Below are positions 6,220 through 13,478 of a stretch of DNA of 13,771 bases, one piece after another. The notes beneath the pieces were generated by a model. That model saw only the letters and a program-made list of their open reading frames with translations. It did not search any database and was not told the DNA's origin. The position numbers and the translations under genes are program-made. The stretch's first letter is position 1. Each line of letters starts with the position of its first letter. Source of the DNA: an uncultured Lachnospiraceae bacterium (GTDB lineage: Bacteria > Bacillota > Clostridia > Lachnospirales > Lachnospiraceae); assembly GCA_945834545.1 (NCBI GenBank), contig CAMAHO010000038.1, forward strand, positions 1-13,771, written 5' to 3'.

Positions 6220-6424
6220 AGCGCGCATATCAAGGAAAGAGCCCTACGGAAATAAGGGGAACGGCCTCTGGACAACGAGGACTATGGAAAGATTATAAAC
6301 GAGAAGCATTTTCCCACCAGAAATCCATCGTAGACAAAAAATGACCTGGCTGGATTTGCCTATGCGATATCAGCCCTACACCAGTAAGCTGTATGATGCA
6401 CTTATGCATCTGTTTTTAAAGTAA
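6213..6424 (+). pseudogene. Possible broken coding fragment, unrecognised
   Basis: The stretch between the hairpin and the degV gene reads like protein in pieces. One frame is open from 6213 to a TGA at 6342-6344 (about 43 codons, including 'GLWKDYKREAFSHQKS') without a start codon. A second frame begins at an ATG (6341) overlapping that TGA as ATGA and encodes 27 residues ('MTWLDLPMRYQPYTSKLYDA' onwards) to a TAA at 6422-6424. Neither piece has a good ribosome site. The second has the composition of a real protein C-terminus, so a frameshifted gene remnant is the simplest reading, but I do not recognise the family. The rest of the gap up to 6500 shows nothing further. Confidence 0.3.
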
Positions 6425-6524
6425 TGGATACCGGGATTGCGAGAGCACGAAATTCGAAACCATCCGTAGGTGTCACCATCAGGAAGTTTTAAACATGACA
6501 TCATAATATAAGGAGTATGTACAC

Positions 6525-7364
6525 ATGAAAACCAGAATTATAGTAGATTCCACTGCAGAATTGATGCCTAAGATAAAGGAGAGAGTCCATGTCATCCCTA
6601 TGACCTTGTACTTTGGGGAAGAGGAATTTTTGGACGGGGTGACTATCGACCACGAGACCTTTTATAAAAAGCTGGTAGAAACAGATGTCTTGCCCACCAC
6701 CAGCCAGGCAACTCCCATTGCCTTTGCAAGAGAATATGAGAAGGCCAAGGAGGCAGGGGAAGCCTGCGTAGTGCTCACATTGGCAGCCAAACTGTCCGGT
6801 ACATATCAAAGCGCTGTGCTGGCAGCCCAGGAATATGAAAATGTCTATGTGGTAGACAGTGCTACCGCCACCATCGGAGGAGGTGTCCTCACCGAATTGG
6901 CACTTCGCTACTTAGATGAAGGGCTGGAAGCAAAAGAAATAGCGGAGCGCTTAGAGCAGGATAAGAAAAAGATAGTGATCGTTGCATTGTTGGATACCCT
7001 GGAGTATTTAAAGAAGGGTGGCCGTATTTCCAAGACAGTTGCTTTTGCAGGAGCAGTCTTAAATATCAAACCGGTGATTTCCCTGATTGACGGAACCATA
7101 GAGGTCTTAGGAAAGGCCAGAGGCTCCAAGATGGGAAATAACCTCTTGGTACAGGAAATCGAAAAGGCGGGTGGCATCGATTTCTCCAAACCGGTGCTGT
7201 TGGGATACACAGGTTTATCCGACATCTTACTGCAAAAGTACATTGAAGACAGCAAGCATTTATGGGAAGGCAATCTTACGGAAATCCGCTATACCTCTAT
7301 TGGCAGTGTCATAGGTACACACATCGGACCGGGCGGAATCGCAGCAGCATTTTTCAAAAAGTAA
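6525..7364 (+). CDS. DegV family protein (fatty-acid-binding, FakB-like)
   Basis: 279 residues, typical length. DegV proteins hold a single fatty acid in a deep pocket; the FakB members present it to the kinase FakA for phosphorylation and entry into phospholipid synthesis. Seen motifs are 'IIVDSTAEL' at the start, 'TTSQATP' (58-64), 'LSGTYQSA' near 89, 'VVDSATATIGGG' near 108, 'LEYLKKGGRISK' near 159, 'NIKPVISLIDGTIEVLGKARG' near 180 and a closing 'IGSVIGTHIGPGGIAAAFF'. The Thr-Ser pair in TTSQ and the His of GTHIGPGG are positions that contact the lipid carboxylate in solved members. The ATG at 6525 has AAGGAG at 6510-6515. It is apparently a single-gene unit, ending with its own terminator. 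No FakA-like kinase is in the window. Confidence 0.95.
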   Translation: MKTRIIVDSTAELMPKIKERVHVIPMTLYFGEEEFLDGVTIDHETFYKKLVETDVLPTTSQATPIAFAREYEKAKEAGEACVVLTLAAKLSGTYQSAVLAAQEYENVYVVDSATATIGGGVLTELALRYLDEGLEAKEIAERLEQDKKKIVIVALLDTLEYLKKGGRISKTVAFAGAVLNIKPVISLIDGTIEVLGKARGSKMGNNLLVQEIEKAGGIDFSKPVLLGYTGLSDILLQKYIEDSKHLWEGNLTEIRYTSIGSVIGTHIGPGGIAAAFFKK

Positions 7365-7376
7365 GAAAATAAGGTG

Positions 7377-7428
7377 GTCACGGGGACGTTAAAAAATGGC
7401 TTTTTTATTGTCCCCCGTGGCTTTTTTA
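7377..7428 (+). terminator. Terminator after degV
   Basis: CACGGGGAC (7379-7387) pairs with GTCCCCCGTG (7410-7419) with one bulged C. An inner AAAAAA/TTTTTT stem (7391-7396 with 7401-7406) surrounds a TGGC loop, and a six-T run follows at 7422-7427. It lies within 15 bases of the degV stop codon. Confidence 0.8.
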
Positions 7429-7438
7429 TTGTCCCTGT
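7397..7438. repeat. 21-bp tandem duplication of the terminator 3' arm
   Basis: TGGCTTTTTTATTGTCCC at 7397-7414 is repeated exactly at 7418-7435, a period of 21 bases. Both copies can pair with the single upstream arm CACGGGGAC (the second via GTCCCTGTG with one G-U pair), so two alternative hairpins are possible. Confidence 0.8.
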
Positions 7439-7448
7439 GGTTTCCCCT

Positions 7449-7476
7449 TTGCTATTTGTTATAAATTCGATATAAT
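7449..7476 (+). promoter_or_regulatory. Promoter of the yhaO-yhaN-like operon
   Basis: A perfect TATAAT at 7471-7476 is preceded by TTGCTA (7449-7454) at 16 bases. The start point near 7483 leaves a leader of about 33 bases, and the ribosome site AAAGGA (7503-7508) precedes the ATG at 7516. Confidence 0.7.
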
Positions 7477-7515
7477 GATATCAGGCTCAAGAGGGTTGTG
7501 AGAAAGGACTAGGAC

Positions 7516-8619
7516 ATGAAAATTATTCACTGCGCAGATATTCATTTGGATTCAAAAATGAGGTCTCATTTGTCAAAGGAACAGGCAAAGGAAAGAAAAG
7601 GAGAGTTGTTAAATACCTTTCACAGAATGGTGGAATATGCCGGCGAAAATGATGTGGAGGCTGTATTGATAGCAGGAGATTTGTTTGACAGCAGAAAGAT
7701 ATCTGTGACAGCTATCAATTATGTAAAAAATGAGATTGTGGCTCATCCTGACCTGGATTTTTACTATTTGCAGGGAAATCACGACGGTGGAAGTTTTGCC
7801 GATAGTTTTGAAGCTTTGCCGGGAAATCTGCATGTATTTGACTCTACGCTTACCAGCTATCATCTGAGCAGCGAAATTGTACTTACCGGCATAGAACTGG
7901 ATGAGGAGAACAATGACCGTTTTCCTAATGAGTTGGCTATGGATGTGGGAAAAATTAATATCCTAACACTACATGGACAAATCGGGGAGTATAAGGTCAA
8001 GGATAAGGCAGAGATGATTCATTTGGATGCCTTAAAAAATAAGGGGATTGATTACCTGGCATTAGGGCATGTCCATGGGTATTGTTATGAAAAGCTGGAT
8101 GCCAGAGGGAAATACTGCTATCCTGGTTGTCTGGAGGGCAGGGGCTTTGACGAGTGTGGGGAGCATGGCTTTGTAGTGCTTACCATTGATGAGGAAAGAC
8201 ATGAGATTGCACATCAGTTTGTTCCCTTTGCCTGTAGAAAGCTGTTTGCTGTGTCGGTGGATATTACGAATTGTGAGAACACTGCGGATATTCTTGACAC
8301 CATGCGACAGAGATTAAAGGAAGAAGATATCGAAGCAAAGCATCTGGTGAAGGTGGAGCTTGTGGGCGCCATAGATGCCGGCTGTGAGAAGAATATCGAA
8401 GTACTCACAGCCCAGTTTGCAGCTTCCTATTACTATTTTAGGATAAAGGATAAATCCGTCTATCGGGTGGATTATGCACAATATGAAAAGGATAAGTCTC
8501 TGAAGGGGGAGTTTATTCGCACAGTTATGGAGAAGGAAGAACTGTCAGCGGAAGAAAAGGCAGCCATCATTCACTATGGCATGCAGGCGCTGGCAGGAGA
8601 GGAGATAGGGGAAGCATGA
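7516..8619 (+). CDS. yhaO: DNA repair exonuclease, SbcD/YhaO-like metallophosphoesterase
   Basis: 367 residues. Calcineurin-type metallophosphoesterase of the Mre11/SbcD superfamily. The two-metal site is complete: D8 and H10 in 'ADIHLD', D55 in 'GDLFD', N88-H89-D90 in 'GNHD', H153 in 'TLHGQ', and H185 and H187 in 'GHVH'. After the catalytic domain (1 to about 240) comes a smaller C-terminal domain that in Mre11-like proteins binds the ATPase partner. The length and the 'YPGCLEGRGFDE' segment fit the Firmicutes YhaO subgroup better than canonical SbcD. Its stop overlaps the next start as ATGA, coupling it to the SMC-like ATPase. The expected role is a nuclease arm of a DNA end-processing complex. 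The symbol is by similarity to B. subtilis yhaO. Confidence 0.88.
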   Translation: MKIIHCADIHLDSKMRSHLSKEQAKERKGELLNTFHRMVEYAGENDVEAVLIAGDLFDSRKISVTAINYVKNEIVAHPDLDFYYLQGNHDGGSFADSFEALPGNLHVFDSTLTSYHLSSEIVLTGIELDEENNDRFPNELAMDVGKINILTLHGQIGEYKVKDKAEMIHLDALKNKGIDYLALGHVHGYCYEKLDARGKYCYPGCLEGRGFDECGEHGFVVLTIDEERHEIAHQFVPFACRKLFAVSVDITNCENTADILDTMRQRLKEEDIEAKHLVKVELVGAIDAGCEKNIEVLTAQFAASYYYFRIKDKSVYRVDYAQYEKDKSLKGEFIRTVMEKEELSAEEKAAIIHYGMQALAGEEIGEA

Positions 8620-11285
8620 GACTATTAGGCTGTCGTATCAATGGGTTTGGAAAATGGAGAGATGTGGCCTTTGATTTTACAGAAGGGGTGAATTCTTTCT
8701 GTGAGGAAAACGGCTGGGGAAAAAGTACACTGGCAGGGTTCATCAAGGTCATGCTTTTTGGCTTTCAGAATGAGAGAGCAAGGGATGAGCTGGAGAATGA
8801 AAGGCGTCGCTATGCTCCCTGGGATAAAGGAATCTACGGAGGGGAGCTTCGATTTGAGGCAGGCGGGAAGAGCTATTGTGTGCGTCGGACTTTCGGAAAA
8901 AAGAGCTTAGAGGATGAGTTTGAACTGTTAGATTTGGAGACAAATCTGGAATCTCACGATTTTAGTCAGAATCTGGGGGAGGAGCTCTTTCAAATCGATG
9001 CCGCCAGCTTTGCAAGAACCGTTTTTCTCTCTCAAAATGATTGTGCCTGCATCGCCACCGACAGAATCAATGCAAAAATCGGGAATCTGGTGGATAACAC
9101 CAATGACATCAATAATTTTGAGACCGCAGACGCCAATTTAAAAGGCCTGCTGGATAGCTGGAGCCCCACGCGTAAAACGGGCCAACTAAAACAAAAGAAA
9201 ACACAGATTGGGGTATTGGAGCAGGAGATTCGTGTCATTCAAGAAGTTCAGGATTCCATGACCAAGCTGGAAGAAAAAAGAGAACTGTGCAAAGAGAGAA
9301 AGAAGGAACTGCTGAAGCGTAGCCAGGAGCTGGAGCAGGAGCAAAGCAAAGTGGCAGCCCTGCAGGATGCGAGGGTTGTAAAAAGGGAATATGACAGCCT
9401 GCAAGACCAATGGGAGGAACGCTCCAGGCAGGTAAAGGAGGCCGAGGGCTTTTTCCCGGGGCCAATTCCTAAGAAGGAGGAGCTTAGGGAGCACATTGCA
9501 AACCGAAAACACTTAGATGCCCTTCGCAAGACATTGGATATTTACACCCTAAGTTCCAAGGAGGAAGGAGAACTGGAGCAGCTGCGGGAGCAATTTGCAA
9601 AGGGAGTTCCAACGGAGGAAGAGGTGGCGCAGACTGTAGAAGCAGTAGCTCAGCTGAATGTCCTGGAAAAGCAATATGCAGTGGAATGTATTCGCCCGGA
9701 GGAGCATAAAAAATATGAAGAATTGACCCAAAAATATGCCAAGGGACTGCCGGAGCCGGAGACGCTCTTATCTGTACGGGACCAGTATCGAACCTATCAG
9801 GAGAGAAGGCAGGAGGAAAAACAGGATGAAATGACCCTGCACACCCTGGAGTATGTGTCAATGACTCAGAAAGTCAATGGAAGCAATGGGAAGGTGCAGG
9901 GATTGATTTCTCTGGCAGCTGCTTCCGTATCCTTGGCATTGGCAATCTATTTGATGGTCAGCTCTAAGCAGGTACTTTTAGGTTGTGTGCTGTTGTGTGT
10001 AGCCGTGGCCCTCGGAGTTTTGGGTGTGTTGCTGGAAAAGAAACAGCAAAAAAGCAAGGCATCGGAGGAGAATCCAAAGCTACAGGAATTACGGCTGGGC
10101 ATTGAGGAGAAGAAAAGGAAAATCAACCAGTGCAGAGAGTATTTGGAGGAGTTTTGCCAAAGCTATGGCCTTGTCTTTGAGGAGGAGCATTTTGGTGAGA
10201 GCTTGACAGGACTGCAAAACGACGCAGCTTTGTTGCGAGAGTTATCGGCCAAGGAAAATGCCTCCCAGGAGCGTCGCTTACAGAAGGAAATCGAAGAGAA
10301 ACAAGGAAAAATCCAAGGCTTCTTTTCGAAGTATGGATGTCATCCTGAGGAAGCTTCTTATGAGAGCAGCATTTTGCAGTTTAAGGAGAAGGTGACAGAG
10401 TATTGTCGTTTAATGGAAAAAGAAACGAAGTATAAAGCAACTTGGGACGAATATACTGTTGGTAGGACAAAGGAGAAAACCTTCCTGGAGCAGCTTCAGT
10501 TTCCCTATGAGGAAGAACAGGCCCAAGGGCAATTGGAAACAATTAGGGAGCAGCTGCTGGGCTTGGAAACTGCCAGAAGAGAGCTGCAGACAGCCCTGGA
10601 TAAGAAGACCAGCTTTGAGCAAAGTCACGATATGGAGCGGATTGGTGCTATGGAAGTAAGTGACAATCCGGTTTCCCTGGAGGACTTGGCCGGGGCAGCC
10701 AGAGAAGTGGCGGATATGCTTAAGAGAGTTCAAGGAGAGCTGCGGGAGTACGATAGCCAGCTGGAAGAAAAGCAGGAAAAGCTAGACGACCTTCGCGAGA
10801 AAGAGGAACTTCTGACAGATATGAAGTCCCAATACGAGGAGCAACTGAAGAAATATCAGCTGCTCACTCAGACAAAGGAACTGCTGGGCGTTGCGAAGAG
10901 CTCTTTTACAGCCAAATACACGGAGCCTATTATGAGTGGATTCAGAAAGTATTACGGCATAGTCACAGGTGCGGAGACGGACCAGTTTGTGATGGATGCA
11001 AACACGAAAGTATGGGCAGTGGAGGAGAACAAGAATCGCGATTTGCAGTTTCTGAGCACAGGCTGTCAGGATCTGACAGGAATTTGTCTCAGAATGGCCT
11101 TGGTGGAAGCTATGTATACGGAGGAAAAGCCGTTTCTGATCTTGGATGACCCTTTTGTGAATTTGGATCAGGATAAGACAGAGGGGGCTCTTGCATTTTT
11201 GGATGAAGTGGGACGGGAGTACCAGATCTTGTACTTTACCTGTCATGAAAGCAGGCAAGCGCACTCTTCCGCTTTACCGTGTTAA
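8616..11285 (+). CDS. yhaN: SMC/Rad50-like ATPase with mid-coil transmembrane hairpin, YhaN-like
   Basis: 889 residues. The N-terminal ATPase half carries Walker A 'ENGWGKST' (31-38); the first glycine of GxxxxGK[ST] is Glu30. The C-terminal half carries the ABC signature 'LSTG' (813-816), Walker B 'FLILDD' (840-845) and the H-loop His877. Between them are long charged coiled coils (about 180-425 and 475-790). At the exact centre, residues 429-448 and 453-473 are two strongly hydrophobic helices joined by Ser-Ser-Lys-Gln. This occupies the place of the CxxC zinc hook in Rad50/SbcC, and no CxxC is seen there. The joined ATPase heads should thus sit in the cytoplasm at the end of coils rooted in the membrane. 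Starting ATG overlaps the nuclease stop (ATGA), so the two proteins are made together. The probable role is an SbcCD-like DNA-processing complex. The symbol is by similarity. Confidence 0.9.
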   Translation: MRLLGCRINGFGKWRDVAFDFTEGVNSFCEENGWGKSTLAGFIKVMLFGFQNERARDELENERRRYAPWDKGIYGGELRFEAGGKSYCVRRTFGKKSLEDEFELLDLETNLESHDFSQNLGEELFQIDAASFARTVFLSQNDCACIATDRINAKIGNLVDNTNDINNFETADANLKGLLDSWSPTRKTGQLKQKKTQIGVLEQEIRVIQEVQDSMTKLEEKRELCKERKKELLKRSQELEQEQSKVAALQDARVVKREYDSLQDQWEERSRQVKEAEGFFPGPIPKKEELREHIANRKHLDALRKTLDIYTLSSKEEGELEQLREQFAKGVPTEEEVAQTVEAVAQLNVLEKQYAVECIRPEEHKKYEELTQKYAKGLPEPETLLSVRDQYRTYQERRQEEKQDEMTLHTLEYVSMTQKVNGSNGKVQGLISLAAASVSLALAIYLMVSSKQVLLGCVLLCVAVALGVLGVLLEKKQQKSKASEENPKLQELRLGIEEKKRKINQCREYLEEFCQSYGLVFEEEHFGESLTGLQNDAALLRELSAKENASQERRLQKEIEEKQGKIQGFFSKYGCHPEEASYESSILQFKEKVTEYCRLMEKETKYKATWDEYTVGRTKEKTFLEQLQFPYEEEQAQGQLETIREQLLGLETARRELQTALDKKTSFEQSHDMERIGAMEVSDNPVSLEDLAGAAREVADMLKRVQGELREYDSQLEEKQEKLDDLREKEELLTDMKSQYEEQLKKYQLLTQTKELLGVAKSSFTAKYTEPIMSGFRKYYGIVTGAETDQFVMDANTKVWAVEENKNRDLQFLSTGCQDLTGICLRMALVEAMYTEEKPFLILDDPFVNLDQDKTEGALAFLDEVGREYQILYFTCHESRQAHSSALPC

Positions 11286-11293
11286 ATTTTATC

Positions 11294-11322
11294 TTGCAAT
11301 GAAGAATGCGATATGCTATTCT
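11294..11322 (+). promoter_or_regulatory. Possible promoter upstream of the glycine riboswitch
   Basis: TTGCAA (11294-11299), a 17-base spacer and TATTCT (11317-11322) are each four of six matches to consensus. Transcription would begin near 11329, just before the aptamer. The region also contains AAGAAT (11302-11307) and ATTCTT (11318-11323), able to form a small hairpin if transcription comes from the upstream gene. Confidence 0.45.
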
Positions 11323-11337
11323 TAAGGAGCGCAAGTA

Positions 11338-11429
11338 CTGGAGAGTCCCTTTTATGGGCGCCGAAGGTGTAAGACTGGCTAAAATTGAAATGGCGCATTA
11401 GTCAGTTAATCTCTCAGGCAAAAGGACAG
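11338..11429 (+). promoter_or_regulatory. Glycine riboswitch, single aptamer (gcvT-type)
   Basis: The hallmark pieces are in order: GGAGAG (11340-11345), CCGAAGG (11361-11367), and CTCTCAGGCAAAAGGACAG (11411-11429). P1 forms from 11341-11345 with 11411-11415. A nine-pair helix with one G-U joins 11374-11382 and 11398-11406. Only one aptamer is present, with about ten bases between it and the coding start. The ribosome site AGGAG (11428-11432) touches the 3' end of the aptamer, and TCTCT (11410-11414) could instead pair with GGAGA (11429-11433). That pairing excludes P1 and would hide the ribosome site, pointing to translational control with glycine as activator; this last step is inference. 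The downstream symporter gene agrees with a glycine sensor. Confidence 0.93.
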
Positions 11430-11438
11430 GAGAAACAT

Positions 11439-12971
11439 ATGGAAAATTTTATCGAAAAAGTAACACAAATTAACGATGTCGTTAATTCCTTCGCATGGGG
11501 CTGGTTCGCCTTGATTTTACTTCTTGGCACAGGCCTTGTCTGTACGGTCATCACAAAGTGCTTTCAGATTTCACATTTGAAGCATTGGTGGATGAAAACC
11601 ATTGGTTCTGTATTTCAGAAGGATACCCACAAGAAGCTGGGTAAGAAGTCCGGTACAGTATCTCAGTTCCAGGCACTTTGTACCGCTCTTGCAGCTACCA
11701 TCGGTACTGGTAATATCGCCGGTGTGGCAGCAGCTATCTGTGTAGGTGGTCCCGGTGCAGTTTTTTGGATGTGGGTTGCAGCATTCCTGGGAATGATGAC
11801 CAACTTCTCCGAAAATATTTTAGGTATTTATTTCCGTCGTAAGAATTCCGAAGGCGAATGGTCCGGTGGTGCTATGTACTATCTGCAGGATGGACTTGGC
11901 TCCTACAAGGGATGCAAGCAGATTGGTAAGGTGTTAGCTGTCATCTTTTCCCTGTTTGCTATCTTAGCTTCCTTTGGTATCGGAAATATGGGTCAGATCA
12001 ACAAGATCACCATCAATCTGCAGTCTGCATTCTTTGGTGGTGTACAGGATGTAAATGCAATCAATTGGCTAATCGGTATCTGCCTTATGATTGTGGGTGG
12101 ATTCATCATTTTAGGTGGCTTACAGAGAATTGCAGCATTTGCGGAAAAGGTTGTTCCTTTTATGGCAATCGTGTATGTTATCGGTGCACTGATTATCTTT
12201 CTTTGCCACATCAATACAGTCGGAGCAATGTTTGCATCGATCTTCAAATTTGCATTTATCCCCAGAGCTGTGGCAGGTGGTGTTTCCGGTTCTGTGATTA
12301 AGATGATTCTGGATGGTCCTGTAAAGAACGGTTGTAAGAGAGGCGTCTTCTCCAACGAAGCAGGTCTTGGTTCTTCCGTTATGGTACACTCTAACTCCAA
12401 CGTAAAGGAGCCGGTAAAGCAGGGACTTTGGGGTATCTTCGAAGTATTTGCGGACACTATGGTAGTTTGTACTATGACTGCAATCGTCGTTCTTTCTTCC
12501 GGAGCAATTGACCTTACTACCGGTTATGCAGCAGAGGGAACAAAGGATGCTACTTTAGTAGCTACAGCCTTTGGCAACATCTTTGGCAGGCCCGGCGAGT
12601 GGTTCATCGCTATCGCAGTTTTGCTCTTTGCTTTCACCACAGTACTTGGCTGGTCTCATTACGGTTCCAAGGCTGTTGAGTATCTCTTCGGTGTAAAGGG
12701 AACAAAGGTTTACAAGGTAATCTTCGTACTTATGATGGTTTCCGGTGCGATTATGACATCCTCTCTTGCTTGGGATATTTCTGATACCTTCAACGGTTTG
12801 ATGATGATTCCTAACTTGATTGGTGTATTGTCCTTGACTCCACTGGTAATCAAGATAACAAAGAATTACGTAGACCGTAAGATTAAGGGGAAGGATGTTG
12901 AGCCTATCTTATCTTACGACCCGGATATTCAGGCAGAGTTTGCTCCGCTTGTAAAACAGGGAGAGGAATAG
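11439..12971 (+). CDS. agcS: Sodium:alanine/glycine symporter, AgcS family
   Basis: 510 residues. Imports alanine or glycine across the cytoplasmic membrane with sodium. Start at ATG 11439, six bases after AGGAG (11428-11432); an in-frame TTG at 11385 lies inside the riboswitch and is not used. Family landmarks are 'ATIGTGNIAGVA' (86-97) and 'GGPGAVFWMW' (103-112), the classical signature, then 'GGAMYYL' near 143 and 'KRGVFSNEAGLGSS' around 300. About eleven hydrophobic helices of the LeuT-like fold are visible. The C-terminal 30 residues are charged and cytoplasmic. Control by a glycine riboswitch argues that glycine is a substrate or at least a relevant product. It is followed after 49 bases by a small gene, probably co-transcribed. 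Confidence 0.95.
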   Translation: MENFIEKVTQINDVVNSFAWGWFALILLLGTGLVCTVITKCFQISHLKHWWMKTIGSVFQKDTHKKLGKKSGTVSQFQALCTALAATIGTGNIAGVAAAICVGGPGAVFWMWVAAFLGMMTNFSENILGIYFRRKNSEGEWSGGAMYYLQDGLGSYKGCKQIGKVLAVIFSLFAILASFGIGNMGQINKITINLQSAFFGGVQDVNAINWLIGICLMIVGGFIILGGLQRIAAFAEKVVPFMAIVYVIGALIIFLCHINTVGAMFASIFKFAFIPRAVAGGVSGSVIKMILDGPVKNGCKRGVFSNEAGLGSSVMVHSNSNVKEPVKQGLWGIFEVFADTMVVCTMTAIVVLSSGAIDLTTGYAAEGTKDATLVATAFGNIFGRPGEWFIAIAVLLFAFTTVLGWSHYGSKAVEYLFGVKGTKVYKVIFVLMMVSGAIMTSSLAWDISDTFNGLMMIPNLIGVLSLTPLVIKITKNYVDRKIKGKDVEPILSYDPDIQAEFAPLVKQGEE

Positions 12972-13020
12972 GGAGTACATAATGTTTGAGGTTTTAAAAA
13001 AACTTAAAGGAGGTTTTGGT

Positions 13021-13230
13021 ATGAAAAAGATTCTAAAATGGGAAAACAAATTCAGCAAGGAGACCGGTTATGTTAAGACTGTGTCTGTTGCAAAAGGATA
13101 TTTTGTGAATACCTACGACAAGGAAGAGGCTAAGGCATATCGCTGTGACAAAGCCATTCAGAAGGACTTAGAGATTCTTGAGGGATTTGGGGAGTTTGAA
13201 AATAATACATTTACCGTAGAAGAGATTTAA
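13021..13230 (+). CDS. Small protein of unknown function downstream of agcS
   Basis: 69 residues from the ATG at 13021, which has a near-perfect AAAGGAGG (13006-13013) at seven bases. The same frame also opens at ATG 12982 with GGAG (12972-12975), which would add 13 residues (MFEVLKKLKGGFG), so two starts are possible; the inner one has the better ribosome site. The protein is soluble and mixed in charge, with Lys-rich N-terminal and Glu-rich C-terminal ends. It has no membrane segment and no signal peptide; its single Cys is at about residue 42. I do not recognise the family. Codon use looks normal for the region, and it ends before a strong terminator, so it is a real gene and likely the last of the agcS transcript. 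A function linked to amino-acid uptake is only suggested by position. Confidence 0.78.
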   Translation: MKKILKWENKFSKETGYVKTVSVAKGYFVNTYDKEEAKAYRCDKAIQKDLEILEGFGEFENNTFTVEEI

Positions 13231-13270
13231 CCGGTTCTTTTTAGGAAGGGTATGTGTCTTTATATGGGGG

Positions 13271-13309
13271 AAGAAATAAGGCGTTGGGGGACGCCTTATT
13301 TCTTTTTTT
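13271..13309 (+). terminator. Rho-independent terminator of the agcS unit
   Basis: AAGAAATAAGGCGT (13271-13284) pairs perfectly over 14 bases with ACGCCTTATTTCTT (13291-13304) around a TGGGGG loop. The stem is followed by Ts through 13309. It ends the transcript about 40 bases after the small gene. Confidence 0.95.
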
Positions 13310-13312
13310 ATA

Positions 13313-13365
13313 GCCCGCTAACAAAACCAAGCAGCTTGGAAGGAGCTATTTGGTTTTGAGCGGGC
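13313..13365. repeat. Long imperfect hairpin, left part of a structured intergenic element
   Basis: GCCCGCT (13313-13319) pairs with AGCGGGC (13359-13365). After a two-base bulge, CAAAACCAA (13322-13330) pairs with TTGGTTTTG (13350-13358). AGCT at 13333-13336 and 13344-13347 can close the tip. That is 16 perfect outer pairs with no following T-run, so it is not a terminator. It begins three bases after the T-run of the agcS terminator. Confidence 0.75.
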
Positions 13366-13374
13366 GTATACGAA

Positions 13375-13450
13375 ATAGAAACAGAAGTCGCGAAGCGACG
13401 ACTCACGGTTTGCGCGAAGCGAAGGCTCGCGCAAAGAGTGAGGTTTCTAT
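13375..13450. other. Three-way-junction-like structured element, 76 bases
   Basis: The outer stem ATAGAAAC (13375-13382) pairs with GTTTCTAT (13443-13450). Inside are two arms. One is GTCGC-GAA-GCGAC at 13387-13399. The other is CTCAC (13402-13406) with GTGAG (13438-13442), continuing after a GG/GA internal loop as TTTGCGCGA (13409-13417) with TCGCGCAAA (13427-13435). All helices are perfect and abut without leftover long single strands, which is hard to reach by chance. The GCGCGAAGCG wording is compositionally unlike the A/T-rich surroundings. It could be a structured RNA, a mobile-element end, or a multi-copy intergenic repeat; which one cannot be told from one copy. Confidence 0.6.
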
Positions 13451-13478
13451 GAGTAATGTGGGAGTTAACTAATTCGTA

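Noticed and set aside
9186..9861. Several reverse-strand ORFs opposite the SMC-like ATPase
   Set aside because: Overlapping antisense frames created by the Glu/Lys/Gln-rich coiled-coil codons; Leu/Pro/Ser-rich with no motif.
7516..11285. Nuclease/ATPase pair as a dedicated anti-phage defence system
   Set aside because: Its setting is housekeeping-like with no other defence or mobile genes, and the pair is typical of YhaO/YhaN repair proteins; only the membrane anchor is notable.
11385..11438. TTG start at 11385 for the symporter
   Set aside because: It lies inside the glycine aptamer and lacks a ribosome site; ATG 11439 has AGGAG at the right distance.
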